The notes beneath the pieces are model-generated. The model was not told where the DNA came from. It worked only from the letters and a program-made list of their open reading frames with translations, and did no database searches. Source: Candidatus Effluviviaceae Genus I sp. (lineage in GTDB: Bacteria; Joyebacterota; Joyebacteria; Joyebacterales; Joyebacteraceae). From it: a stretch of DNA of 9,696 nucleotides. Positions 1 to 7,164 of this stretch are shown piece after piece; position 1 is the stretch's first letter, and each line of letters starts with the position of its first letter. The DNA lies in assembly GCA_016867725.1 (NCBI GenBank), contig VGIX01000052.1:1-9696 (forward strand), in the 5' to 3' direction. The position numbers and the translations under genes were made by a program.

Positions 1-2937
1 GAACGCGACGGCTCGGCCGTTCGACTCCGTCAGCTTCTTCGTCGGCCCACGGCCGATCGGAAGCGTCACCAGCCTCCCGCTCTCCACGAGCGTCACGTTC
101 TCCGCCGGCACGCCCTCGTCGTCAACGAGCCTGTAGCCCGCAAGCCGCATGCCCTCCCACGACTCGCGCGTGGGCTCGTCCGTCACCGTGACGAACTCGG
201 GCAGCACGCGGCGACTCAGCTTGCCCGCGAGCTTCGCGTCGGGCACGTACTGCTTCATCCAGTCGTCGGCGAGGAGTGGGGACCTCGCGGGCGCGAGCTG
301 CGCGGCGAAGAGCTGCGCGACGAGCTGCGCCGCGGCGTAGTCGGCGAAGAGGACGGGCCCGGCGTACTCGTCCAGCGTCCCGGCCGAGCGCAGGGCCTCG
401 AACTCCTCCGCCATCCCTCGCACGGCGGCAACGAGCGCCTGCCCGGTCGGGAGCGCGTCGCCTCCGCTGGTGCTGTACCTCAGGAAGGCCGTCAGTCGCT
501 GTCCGTCATCGGCCTGCGCAGTCGCGGTGATCTCGAGGTCGCTCATGACCGCTCCCTTGAGGTGCCTGCTTCCCTCCGAGTTGACATAGCGCTTGGTGGA
601 GGCGACGCCGGTGAACGCCACCCTCCAGTCCTGGAGCGCGGGATACCCGGCGAGCACGGCGGCCGCCGCCCGCGCCTCGTCCTCCCAGGCGCCGGTGTCC
701 ACCGAGAGCGCGACGGGCTCCTCGATGTGCACGAACGGCTCGGCCGCGGAGAAGTCCGGCACCGCCTCCTTCTGCGGATGCGCCCGCAGGTACGACTCCT
801 TGCCGGCAAGCTGCTCAAGCGCCGCTTTGTAGGCGGCGTCGGTCGCGAGCCAGATGGAGTGGCGCAGCGCGCCGTAGTGGTCCTCCTCGACGACGCCCTG
901 CCTCTGGCGGTTGAGGTCCTGCCAGCCGGCGACGAAGTTGCTGTTGTCGAACGACGGGCCGCCGACGCGGCACTCGACGTAGAGGTTCCGCGCGCGCGTT
1001 GCCTCGGAGCGGACAAGCGAGCCGTAGCGCGCCTCGACACCCACGACGTCGTCGTCCTGCAGGCGATAGGAGAGGAAGTAGGGCGGGTTCATCCCCTCGA
1101 TGCGGAGATCGCTCATCGAGCGGTCCATCTCGTCCTGCATCGCGCCGAAGAGCACGTCGTCCTGCGCCGCCGCGGTCGCCGCCGTCGCCGCGGTCGCCGC
1201 GAGCGTTGGGAGGATCGGCGGCCGGTCCTGTCCCTTGGGGCGCTTCTCGACCTCGATCTCGGTGACGAGGAGGCTCGGCGAGATCCCCGAGACCGGGCAC
1301 CAGCCCGACTCGGCGCCGCACGTGCCGTTGAAGACGCCGGGGTCGTCGGCCGCCATCGCGATCTTGCTGAAGCTCGTGAGCGGCGTGCCGACGATGTCCA
1401 CGCCGCGCACCACCTCGTCGGGCCGCCCGTCGGCGTAGACGCGCGTCACGAGGAGCGGCAGCACCTTGAAGGCCTGCGGCCCGCCGCGGCCCGTCATCGT
1501 GAACCCGCCGGAGATGTCGTCGAAGATGAGGCCGTAGGGCTTCTTCTGGCGCCGGCACTCCTCGATGAGCATCTGGCGGAGTCGCGCGTACGGCACCGTC
1601 TTCTCCGACTCGATGATGAGGTTGCCCTGGCGCGCGACGACGTCGTTGCCGTGCTCGCGGCGCCCGTGGCCGTTGCTGCGCGGAAACCCCTCGATGGGGG
1701 AGCGGCTCGTGAGGAAGTTCCGGAGGACGCCGCGGTCCACCACCGTCACGCGCTCCGACGGCGTGCCCTCGTCGTCGTACCTGTAGTGGCCCCGCAGGTC
1801 AGTCCCCCGGAACACCGGCAGGGTCGGGTCGTCGTAGACGCTGATGAACTCGGGCAGGATCTGCTGGTTCACCTTCCTGGTGAACGTCTGGCCCTCGCTC
1901 TCGCTCTTCTGCCGGTGGCCCTCGATGCGGTGCCCGAAGATCTCGTGGAAGAACACGCCCGCCGCGCGGCTCGTGAGGATGGCCGGGCCGATGTACGGCT
2001 CGACGACGGGCGCGTTCCGGAGCGCGTCGAGCTCGGAGACGATGCGCCGGGCGTTCTCCATCACGGTGGCCTCGTCGGGCAGGTTCGTCGTGGTGCTCGC
2101 GGCCCAGTACTCGGAGCGTCGGAGGGACATGCCGTCGTCGGCAATGCCGGAGATCATCAGTGTCACCCGGAGATAGGTGTTGCCGTGCTGGAGCGCCGAG
2201 CCTTCGCTGCTCACCATGTAGTTGTTGCGGTCGGTGACGGAGATGGACGCCGACGAGCGGGTGACGAAGTCGTGGCCCGCGAGGTAGTCGCCGACGCGCG
2301 AGAGCACGCCGCTCCAGTAGCCCTCGTCGATGTCCGTGCGCTTCGGCGGCTCGGAGTAGACGTGGGGGTCGCCGGGGGAGAAGTCGTTCGACAGGTCCTG
2401 CTCCTCGACCTTGACCTGGCGGTTGGCCAGCACCTTGGTCAGCCGCTCCTGCGCCTTCAGGAACTGGTATTCGGTCTCGTTCCAGAGCGCGGCGCGGACG
2501 GCGGCCGGATGGTCGTCCACGGGGAAGTCCACGAGGCGCGTCTCGGTGTAGTTGTCGCGCCAGTTGTCGCCGCGGATCTCGTGCGTGTTGTCGAGCTCCA
2601 TGCTCCCCACGCGGAGATCCACGTCGAGGTAGCGGCGGCCGCTCTGCTCGGGCGCGTTGAGCCCGCCGTCGGTGACGGAGAGCGAGTAGTCGTGCAGGTC
2701 GGTCACCGAGTACTGCAGGTGATACAACGGCGCTCCCTCGGCCTCGGCGAAGTTCGCGAGCGAGCGGTCGAGCTCCTCGCGCATGACGGAGAGGAGGTCG
2801 AATGGGTCGGTGGCGGCGATGGCGGCCGGGGTCGCTGCCTGGCCTGCCGCCGGGATGGCGGCCGGGCCCGCCGCCAGGCTCGCGGCCGGGGCGGCGAGGA
2901 GGGCGACAAGAAGAAGGAGAGGCGTGATGCGGCGCAT
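1..2937 (-). CDS. Secreted TldD-TldE (PmbA) fusion metallopeptidase, C-terminus cut by window edge
   Basis: The minus strand is open for 979 codons from ATG 2937 to the left edge. AGGAGG at 2942-2947 lies four bases before the ATG. Residues 1-22 look like a signal peptide (MRR, Leu/Ala core), followed by an Ala/Pro/Gly spacer to about 42. Module 1 (about 46-578) has the TldD zinc motif HEIFGH at 331-336, a GLIFDDISGGF segment at 469-479 and Cys540 in TCGAESGWCPVSG, matching the extra Cys metal ligand of TldD. An Ala/Thr linker (580-591) leads to module 2 (about 593 to beyond 979), clearly homologous to module 1 (MREELDRS versus MQDEMDRS; LPEFISVYDDPT versus LPEFVTVTDEPT). In module 2 HEIFGH is replaced by AQLFAA (874-879), as expected for the inactive TldE/PmbA partner. 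In known systems TldD and TldE are separate cytoplasmic subunits of a heterodimeric zinc protease that cuts unfolded peptides. Here they seem to be one exported chain. Substrate is unknown. Confidence 0.88.
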   Translation of the reverse strand, partial: MRRITPLLLLVALLAAPAASLAAGPAAIPAAGQAATPAAIAATDPFDLLSVMREELDRSLANFAEAEGAPLYHLQYSVTDLHDYSLSVTDGGLNAPEQSGRRYLDVDLRVGSMELDNTHEIRGDNWRDNYTETRLVDFPVDDHPAAVRAALWNETEYQFLKAQERLTKVLANRQVKVEEQDLSNDFSPGDPHVYSEPPKRTDIDEGYWSGVLSRVGDYLAGHDFVTRSSASISVTDRNNYMVSSEGSALQHGNTYLRVTLMISGIADDGMSLRRSEYWAASTTTNLPDEATVMENARRIVSELDALRNAPVVEPYIGPAILTSRAAGVFFHEIFGHRIEGHRQKSESEGQTFTRKVNQQILPEFISVYDDPTLPVFRGTDLRGHYRYDDEGTPSERVTVVDRGVLRNFLTSRSPIEGFPRSNGHGRREHGNDVVARQGNLIIESEKTVPYARLRQMLIEECRRQKKPYGLIFDDISGGFTMTGRGGPQAFKVLPLLVTRVYADGRPDEVVRGVDIVGTPLTSFSKIAMAADDPGVFNGTCGAESGWCPVSGISPSLLVTEIEVEKRPKGQDRPPILPTLAATAATAATAAAQDDVLFGAMQDEMDRSMSDLRIEGMNPPYFLSYRLQDDDVVGVEARYGSLVRSEATRARNLYVECRVGGPSFDNSNFVAGWQDLNRQRQGVVEEDHYGALRHSIWLATDAAYKAALEQLAGKESYLRAHPQKEAVPDFSAAEPFVHIEEPVALSVDTGAWEDEARAAAAVLAGYPALQDWRVAFTGVASTKRYVNSEGSRHLKGAVMSDLEITATAQADDGQRLTAFLRYSTSGGDALPTGQALVAAVRGMAEEFEALRSAGTLDEYAGPVLFADYAAAQLVAQLFAAQLAPARSPLLADDWMKQYVPDAKLAGKLSRRVLPEFVTVTDEPTRESWEGMRLAGYRLVDDEGVPAENVTLVESGRLVTLPIGRGPTKKLTESNGRAVAF
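1165..1200 (-). repeat. Ala-Ala-Thr linker repeat between the two TldD/PmbA modules
   Basis: Twelve codons read Ala-Ala-Thr three times, then Ala-Ala-Ala, encoded by a 9-base unit (GCGGCGACN) repeated with small changes. They are followed by Gln-Asp-Asp and the start of module 2. The stretch falls exactly where a separate second gene would carry its signal peptide, and its end (ATAAAQDD) resembles a signal-peptide c-region. It may be a remnant of one, or just a flexible linker. Confidence 0.75.
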
Positions 2938-2987
2938 GGGGCCTCCTGGGTGGGTCCGGAGATGAGCTGCGGTTCAGATTGTGGGGG

Positions 2988-3015
2988 ATTGTAGCACGGG
3001 GAGGGGGCGTGTGCA
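2988..3015 (-). promoter_or_regulatory. Possible sigma70-type promoter of the TldD-TldE fusion gene
   Basis: On the minus strand a TACAAT -10 box (2988-2993, five of six to consensus) lies 16 bases after TGCACA (3010-3015, four of six to TTGACA). It would give a leader of about 45 bases ending at the AGGAGG ribosome site. TGCACA is part of the 8-bp palindrome TGTGCACA (3010-3017). The end of the insertion sequence at 3032 is only about 17 bases upstream, so any older upstream control sites would have been displaced. The rest of the 94-base gap 2938-3031 shows nothing else convincing. Confidence 0.4.
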
Positions 3016-3031
3016 CAGCCGGGCATGAGCC

Positions 3032-3054
3032 GGTGGTGTCCATAGTTTTGTGTA
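3032..3054 (+). repeat. Left terminal inverted repeat of the IS256-family element
   Basis: GGTGGTGTCC at the outer end and TTTTGTGTA at the inner end. It pairs with 4307-4329 in inverted orientation, most strongly over the inner TTGTGTA. It starts 3 bases beyond the transposase stop codon. Confidence 0.65.
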
Positions 3055-3057
3055 GTC

Positions 3058-4224
3058 TCATCTGGGCACGTCCGGATCAAGGGCCGTCGTCAGGACATAG
3101 ACGATCCTCTCGCAGCTCCTGTCATCGGCGAGGCTCCGCATGGGGTTGGTCCGGCGGCGGATCCCCTCCTGGTACCGCTCGATCGGGTTGGTGGTTCTCA
3201 GGGTCTTCCAGAGGTGCTTCTGGAACTGCATGTACACCAGCGTCCGGCCGAAGTTCCTCTTGAGCGACCGCACGGCCTTGGGCTCGTCAGGGAACCACCG
3301 CTCCGAGAACCGGTCGAGACGTTGCCGTGCGTCGGGCACGTCCTGGGCCTCCCTGTAGATGGCCCTCGCTTCGGCGAGGAAGACATCCCGCTTGCTCTTG
3401 TTCCTGAGGTGGGCCGCGGCTGCCCGGATCTTGTGTTCGGTGCAGAGCTGCGTGGCGGTGTAGGGGAAGACCTGACCCAGCGCAGCGGCGATGCCTCCAG
3501 CGCCATCGTGTACGATCAGCTCGAGGTTGTCGTCTCTCATGCCCCTCTTCCTGAGGTCTTCGAGGAACGCCGCCCACTCCATCTGGCTTTCGGCGAACGC
3601 GAGCTTGAAGCCGAGGAGCGTCTTCCTGCCGGCCTGATCGATCCCCATGGCGAAGAGCACCGGGCTCTTGCGGTCGTAGCGCTTTCGGACGGACATCCAC
3701 AGGCCGTCGATGAACAGGTACTGGTAGGAGCCCGTGATCGGGCTCTTTCTGTAGGCTGCGACCTCCTGGTCCACACCCTTGAGGATCCTGCTCACCGCAC
3801 TCGCCGAGATGCCGGAGCCGCTGAACGCCCGCGCGACACCGCGGACCTTCCGCATGGACGTGCCGGTGACGAAGCACTGAAGCACGGCCATGTCGAACGA
3901 CTCCCGCCGGCGCTGATACCAGCCGAAGAACCTGGTCCTGAACGTGAGGTTCCTGGCCCTGGGGACGCGGATGCCGGAGATGTGGCCGAACGTCGTCAGC
4001 AGCCCCCGTGTGTAGAAGCCGTTCCGGTAGTCCAGCCTGTCTTGCGTGCGCTCGTGGGAGCCACATCTCACGAGTTCCTCGAGCTCATCGAGCATCCCGT
4101 TCTCGAGGGTGTCCTTGATCTTCTTCCTCGCTGCCAGGCAGATCTCGTCTTCGGCAGGGCCCTTTACTTCACTCCAGAGCTTGCGTATCATGGGCGTCGA
4201 GAGGCCTCGGTCTCTCACGGGCAT
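3058..4224 (-). CDS. IS256-family (mutator-type) transposase
   Basis: This 388-residue protein catalyses cut-or-copy and paste movement of its own element through an RNase-H-like DDE active site. The likely triad is visible: Asp173 in FIDGLW, Asp240 in IVHDGAG and Glu349 in TTNPIER. Cys261-x2-His264 (QLCTEHKIR) is the usual CxxH motif of this family. A helix-turn-helix-like stretch (TGTSMRKVRGVARAF and SASAVSRI, about 120-148) precedes the catalytic core. The length matches the family's roughly 390-420 residues and the frame is unbroken, so the protein could be active. The ATG at 4224 is preceded by GAGAGGAAG at a suitable distance. The stop lies 3 bases inside the left inverted repeat. Confidence 0.95.
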   Translation of the reverse strand: MPVRDRGLSTPMIRKLWSEVKGPAEDEICLAARKKIKDTLENGMLDELEELVRCGSHERTQDRLDYRNGFYTRGLLTTFGHISGIRVPRARNLTFRTRFFGWYQRRRESFDMAVLQCFVTGTSMRKVRGVARAFSGSGISASAVSRILKGVDQEVAAYRKSPITGSYQYLFIDGLWMSVRKRYDRKSPVLFAMGIDQAGRKTLLGFKLAFAESQMEWAAFLEDLRKRGMRDDNLELIVHDGAGGIAAALGQVFPYTATQLCTEHKIRAAAAHLRNKSKRDVFLAEARAIYREAQDVPDARQRLDRFSERWFPDEPKAVRSLKRNFGRTLVYMQFQKHLWKTLRTTNPIERYQEGIRRRTNPMRSLADDRSCERIVYVLTTALDPDVPR

Positions 4225-4306
4225 ATCTTCCTCTCCATGGCGATGGGTAGGATCCGGGTATGCCCGTCTCTCTATCCTGCGGCCTCGCCTCCCGACAAGG
4301 CCCTCT

Positions 4307-4329
4307 TACACAAGAACCGGTACACTACT
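4307..4329 (+). repeat. Right terminal inverted repeat of the IS256-family element
   Basis: It begins TACACAAGAACC and ends in TACACTACT. Compared with the complement of 3032-3054 about 15 of 23 positions agree, including the first seven (TACACAA). It lies about 80 bases upstream of the transposase start. Confidence 0.6.
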
Positions 4330-4344
4330 CCATCCCGCGCCGGA

Positions 4345-4373
4345 TTGACCTTGCTGGACCACCGTGATATGGT
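4345..4373 (+). promoter_or_regulatory. Likely sigma70-type promoter of the lipoprotein gene
   Basis: TTGACC (4345-4350, five of six to TTGACA) and TATGGT (4368-4373, four of six to TATAAT) are separated by exactly 17 bases. It faces the lipoprotein gene and would leave a leader of about 60 bases. It begins only 15 bases beyond the IS right end, so it is outside the element. Confidence 0.5.
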
Positions 4374-4375
4374 GG
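4359..4375. promoter_or_regulatory. Inverted repeat overlapping the -10 box (possible operator)
   Basis: CCACC and GGTGG form perfect 5-bp arms around a 7-base centre, covering the predicted -10 hexamer. A 17-bp dyad in this position could be an operator for a dimeric repressor. The arms are short and GC-rich, so chance is a serious alternative. Confidence 0.25.
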
Positions 4376-4439
4376 AACGGCGTTACGAGATCCCGGGTGA
4401 GGTCATGATGCTCGGGGCATGGGCAGGAAGGAGGGCTCC

Positions 4440-5144
4440 GTGGCGACTCGCGGTGTTGCAGGCATGGCGGCTGCACTGGGGATCCTCGCTCTCGTTGCGG
4501 GCTGCGGCGACGAGGGCCCTTCGGACAACGAGAACGGCATCGTTGCGGAGTACTACACTGACCTCGCGGCTTTCACCGCGCGGCTGGACGACGTGAACGA
4601 AGTGGACTTCGACGACATCGACGCCGGCGGGCCCGGCTCGCACGCGTGGTTTGACGCCGAGCGCTACCTCGACTCGGACCTCATCGTCATCACGGGCGAG
4701 GACGGTCAGTACGTGAGTGAGGACTTCGGCTACCCCGTCGACTTCCCGCCCGTGTCGGCGATGAACTCGTACGCACCGGGCCCGGTCGCCACTCCGGCCG
4801 GCGGCGGCAATGTGACCATCGTCACGTTCGAGGAAGCCGGGAACGAGGCGCTCACGACCGGGTTCGGTCTCTGGTTCATCGACGCGGACTATGCCGAGGA
4901 CGGTCCCTGCACGCTTGCGGTGTTCGACACGACGGGCCAGCGCATCGGTCTCGTCACGGACATCGAGACGGGCGACGGCGAGCACACATTCCGCGGCATC
5001 GTGATGGTGGACGAGGCCACGGGACAGCCGGCTCGCGTCATCGCGCGCGTCAGAATCGTGAACGGCGACGGCTGGCCCGGCGGCGACGACAACGAGGGAG
5101 TGGCCCTCGACGACTTCACGTTCGACGACCCGTTCGCGCCGTAG
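4440..5144 (+). CDS. Putative lipoprotein with beta-sandwich-like domain, function unknown
   Basis: A 234-residue protein starting at GTG 4440. This start is chosen because AGGAAGGAGGG ends 4 bases before it; an in-frame ATG at 4419 would put this strong ribosome site inside the gene. Residues 1-21 form a short signal sequence ending in the lipobox LVAGC, so Cys22 should be lipidated and the protein anchored in a membrane. The mature part is acidic and starts with a low-complexity linker. It then shows a VDFDDIDAG motif, a central VTIVTFEE strand, a TLAVFDTTGQRIG hairpin, FRGIVMVD and a closing VALDDFTFDDP. This order (vDFdd, Gly-rich loops, 'F.Gi', final 'DDf.f') is common in secreted jelly-roll or carbohydrate-binding-like modules, but I cannot name the family. 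It converges on the next gene across 15 bases. Confidence 0.88.
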   Translation: MATRGVAGMAAALGILALVAGCGDEGPSDNENGIVAEYYTDLAAFTARLDDVNEVDFDDIDAGGPGSHAWFDAERYLDSDLIVITGEDGQYVSEDFGYPVDFPPVSAMNSYAPGPVATPAGGGNVTIVTFEEAGNEALTTGFGLWFIDADYAEDGPCTLAVFDTTGQRIGLVTDIETGDGEHTFRGIVMVDEATGQPARVIARVRIVNGDGWPGGDDNEGVALDDFTFDDPFAP

Positions 5145-5157
5145 CGACGGGCCGTCG
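5145..5157. terminator. Palindrome between convergent genes, possible two-way terminator
   Basis: CGACGG-G-CCGTCG is a perfect 6-bp inverted repeat with a one-base centre (in RNA, five pairs with a three-base loop). It fills nearly all of the 15-base gap between two stop codons that face each other. There is no clear T-run on either side because coding sequence begins at once, so it is not a textbook intrinsic terminator. Confidence 0.4.
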
Positions 5158-5159
5158 GC

Positions 5160-7071
5160 TCAGTTCGCCGCCTTCTCGTCAACCCGGCCGATGCGGAGGT
5201 CCTCCGGCGCGCCCTGCGCGACCGGGTCGAGGTAGCGGCCGCGGTCCTCGGCGCTCTTCGGAACGCGCACCTCGGACCCGGCCCTGGTCGCGACCGCGTC
5301 GTGGCGCACTCCCGTGACCTGCCAGCAGACCTTCATGCCGGGCTCGCCGCCGGCGATCCGGAAGGCGCCGCTCTGCACCTCGTCGGCGACGAAGAGGTTC
5401 GGACCCGGCGCGCCGACCGCCGTCAGCTGGTACCGGAAGTCGGCGTTCAGGGCCTCGAACCAGTCGGGCATCTGCACCGTGGCCTCGCCGCGGGCGTCGA
5501 GCACGACCGTGCCGTCGTAGACGGTCTTCATCTCGTCGCTGGCGACCAGGGGGTGGCGCAGGTAGCTGTTGGCCGGGTCGGTCGGGTCGTCGATCTCCAT
5601 GCGGGCGAGAACGGGGTTGATCGACCCCGCCACGCGGACGTCGCCGTCTAAGTAGCCGGCCCAGTTGTTCACACCGCCGTGGGCGGTGCCATAGACGCCG
5701 ACGTTCCAATCGCCGCCGCTGGCCACTCCGTACACGCCGAAGCAGGTCCCGGTCCCCCCGGTCACGGCGCCGTAGGCACCGTAGTAGCTCGCGGACCCGG
5801 TGGCCGTTACGTCACCCCGCACTCCCATGTACCCGCCGGCGAACTTGCCGCCGAACCCGTAGTAGTCGTTTGCGGTCGCATCCCCGTACACGGCCACTCC
5901 GTCGGCGGCCGTGGAACTCGCGAAGTAGCCGTGTATCGCCTTGGCGTCGCTGCTCGCGTAGTAGTTGAACGCGCGTATCGTCCCGTACTCGCTGTCGTTC
6001 TCGAAGAGCGACGACCCCATCGAGTACATGCTCCCGTCGGTCGCCACGTAGAAGGGCGAGTAGAACCCGCTCGGCGTGAGGAGATAGCAGTGTATCCATG
6101 TCCCGGAGGTCGAGGTGGACGGAGCGGTCATGACGACCATCTCGTCGCCGGAGTTGGCCGGCTCGGTCCTGGAGAGATGGAGCGCACTCGAGTAGGGCCC
6201 GGAGGACGTGTTCTTCAGCGCGAGAGCCGGCAGCGTCGTCGCCGTCTCGACGGTCAGGTGCGCGTCCGTGGTGGTCGTCGTCCCGATCCCGATGTTCCCG
6301 CCGCTCTCGTACGCGGCGGAGTTCCCGATGGTCGCCGCGCCCGTGAACTTCGTGAGGTAGCCCGAGGTTCCGCCACCGCCGATGCCGCCGGGCAGCGACT
6401 GCCAGGTGCCTGTGCCGCTCGCATCCGAGGTGAGCACGCGGCCGGCGGCGGCCCCGGTCGGCAGCTTGAACCCGGTGACCTGCGCCGTGCCCAGGACGTT
6501 GAGGCCGGACACGCGGTCGTCGCGCGACTCCCCGAGCGGTCCCGTGCCGATGTTGACGAAGCCCGTCTCGTGGTAGATGTCGTTGCCGTCCATGAACCAG
6601 TCGCCGTCGTCGCCCGCCTGGATGGCGGTCGGGACGCTCGCGAGCTTGGACCTGGGGGTGAGCAGCTCGCCGTTCACCCGGAGCTGCAGGTAGCAGGTAG
6701 TCGCGGAGAAGTCGGGAAGGGGAGGCTCGACGGCGCCCAGCTCGATGTTGAACCACCCCTCGACGATGGGCACGTTCGAGTGCGTCTCGGGACCCCAGAG
6801 GAGCGATCCCCCGCTCTCGAGGCTGTAGATGCTCGCGACGATGGTGTACGTCGCGTTCACGGGGTCGCCCGTCGCGTCGTCGGCGAGGAAGCCCTGGAAC
6901 CAGACGGTGGGCTCGACGTCGAAGGTCGCCTCGGCGATGGCCTGAGGCTCAGACCCGTCGCGAGGAGTCGCGGGCTCAGCCTGCGCCGGGGCCGGCGGCG
7001 ACGGTGAGAATGGACAGCGTCATCGCCACAGCAAGACGGCGACGGCTACTGCTTGCGCTTCTGCAGTTCAT
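5160..7071 (-). CDS. Secreted tail-fibre-like surface protein, with a one-base frame offset after the signal peptide
   Basis: The body reads unbroken from just below an in-frame stop at 7020-7022 to the stop at 5160; its first conventional start is GTG 6860, giving 566 residues. That start looks false: homology-like sequence (FDVEPTVWFQGFL) continues upstream of it, and no ribosome site precedes it. ATG 7071 has CAGGAG seven bases upstream and encodes a good signal peptide in another frame. Removing one base at 6988-6991 joins the two into 636 residues with cleavage site GPAQA/E near residue 31. Domains in restored numbering: N-terminal beta region (50-150), 'YLTKFTGAATIGN' and 'NIGIGTT' tail-fibre/adhesin motifs (about 238-265), Gly/Tyr-rich VYG repeats (about 360-475), and a C-terminal conserved module from RMEIDDP to GMKVCWQVTG (490-587). 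Its likely role is structural, at the cell surface. The C-terminal module resembles those of many metagenomic proteins with uncharacterised function. Confidence 0.8.
6976..7071 (-). other. Signal-peptide reading frame cut off by the frame offset
   Basis: ATG 7071 opens a 31-codon frame ending in TGA at 6976-6978. It begins MNCRSASSSRRR, followed by a hydrophobic core LAVAMTLSILTVAAG. As it stands the peptide would stop just past its core. Dropping one C of the CCCC run (minus strand; GGGG at 6988-6991 on plus) turns the end into AGPAQAEPA, a standard signal peptidase I site, and enters the frame of the downstream body. Consensus error, real mutation or rare ribosomal shift cannot be separated from sequence alone. 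Confidence 0.75.
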
Positions 7072-7164
7072 GGGTGCGCTCCTGTGCGGCGGGCCTTGGG
7101 CCCGTCCGGGTCGGGTCCCGCGGGTCCTCGGGAACGGTATGGACGGCGTCCGGTCATCGAGCGT

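Larger units (their letters stand above)
3032..4329 (-). mobile_element. IS256-family (mutator-type) insertion sequence, about 1.3 kb
   Basis: The element holds one transposase gene filling nearly its whole length, flanked by imperfect inverted repeats at 3032-3054 and 4307-4329 (about 15 of 23 positions match). The ends have the layout of IS256-type termini, with a GTCC-like outer part and TTGTGTA at the inner end. The length of about 1298 bp is normal for the family. The family usually makes 8-9 bp target duplications, but I see none (GCATGAGCC on the left, CCATCCCGC on the right). The exact outer ends are therefore uncertain by a few bases, or the copy is old or rearranged. Confidence 0.8.

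Noticed and set aside
1165-1200. The 9-base repeats as a CRISPR or mobile-element trace
   Set aside because: The units are contiguous, short and encode an in-frame Ala/Thr linker, so they are a coding microrepeat.
562-2994. An 810-codon open frame on the plus strand opposite the TldD-TldE gene
   Set aside because: Its product is dominated by Arg, Val, Asp, Ala and His with no fold-like pattern, there is no ribosome site, and it mirrors the codon bias of the minus-strand gene, which has real motifs throughout.
3037-3042. TGGACA near the IS left end as an outward -35 box driving the fusion gene
   Set aside because: No -10-like sequence lies 16-18 bases downstream, and the TACAAT box is 43 bases away, too far for one promoter.
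1799-3061. A 420-codon minus-strand frame overlapping the TldD module
   Set aside because: It is rich in Arg/Pro/Gly and out of frame with the signal peptide, the HEIFGH motif and the AGGAGG-led start, so it is a shadow of the true frame.
3023-4338. Target-site duplication flanking the IS
   Set aside because: The 8-9 bases on each side share at most a CAT triplet; shifting the ends by a few bases does not produce a match.
3214-4596. A 460-codon plus-strand frame antisense to the transposase
   Set aside because: It runs across the IS end into unrelated sequence and overlaps the lipoprotein start; it shows no motifs and is a GC-bias shadow.
6860-6862. GTG 6860 as the true start of the tail-fibre-like protein
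   Set aside because: No ribosome site precedes it, it would remove conserved-looking N-terminal strands and leave the protein without an export signal, while ATG 7071 has all of these one base out of frame.
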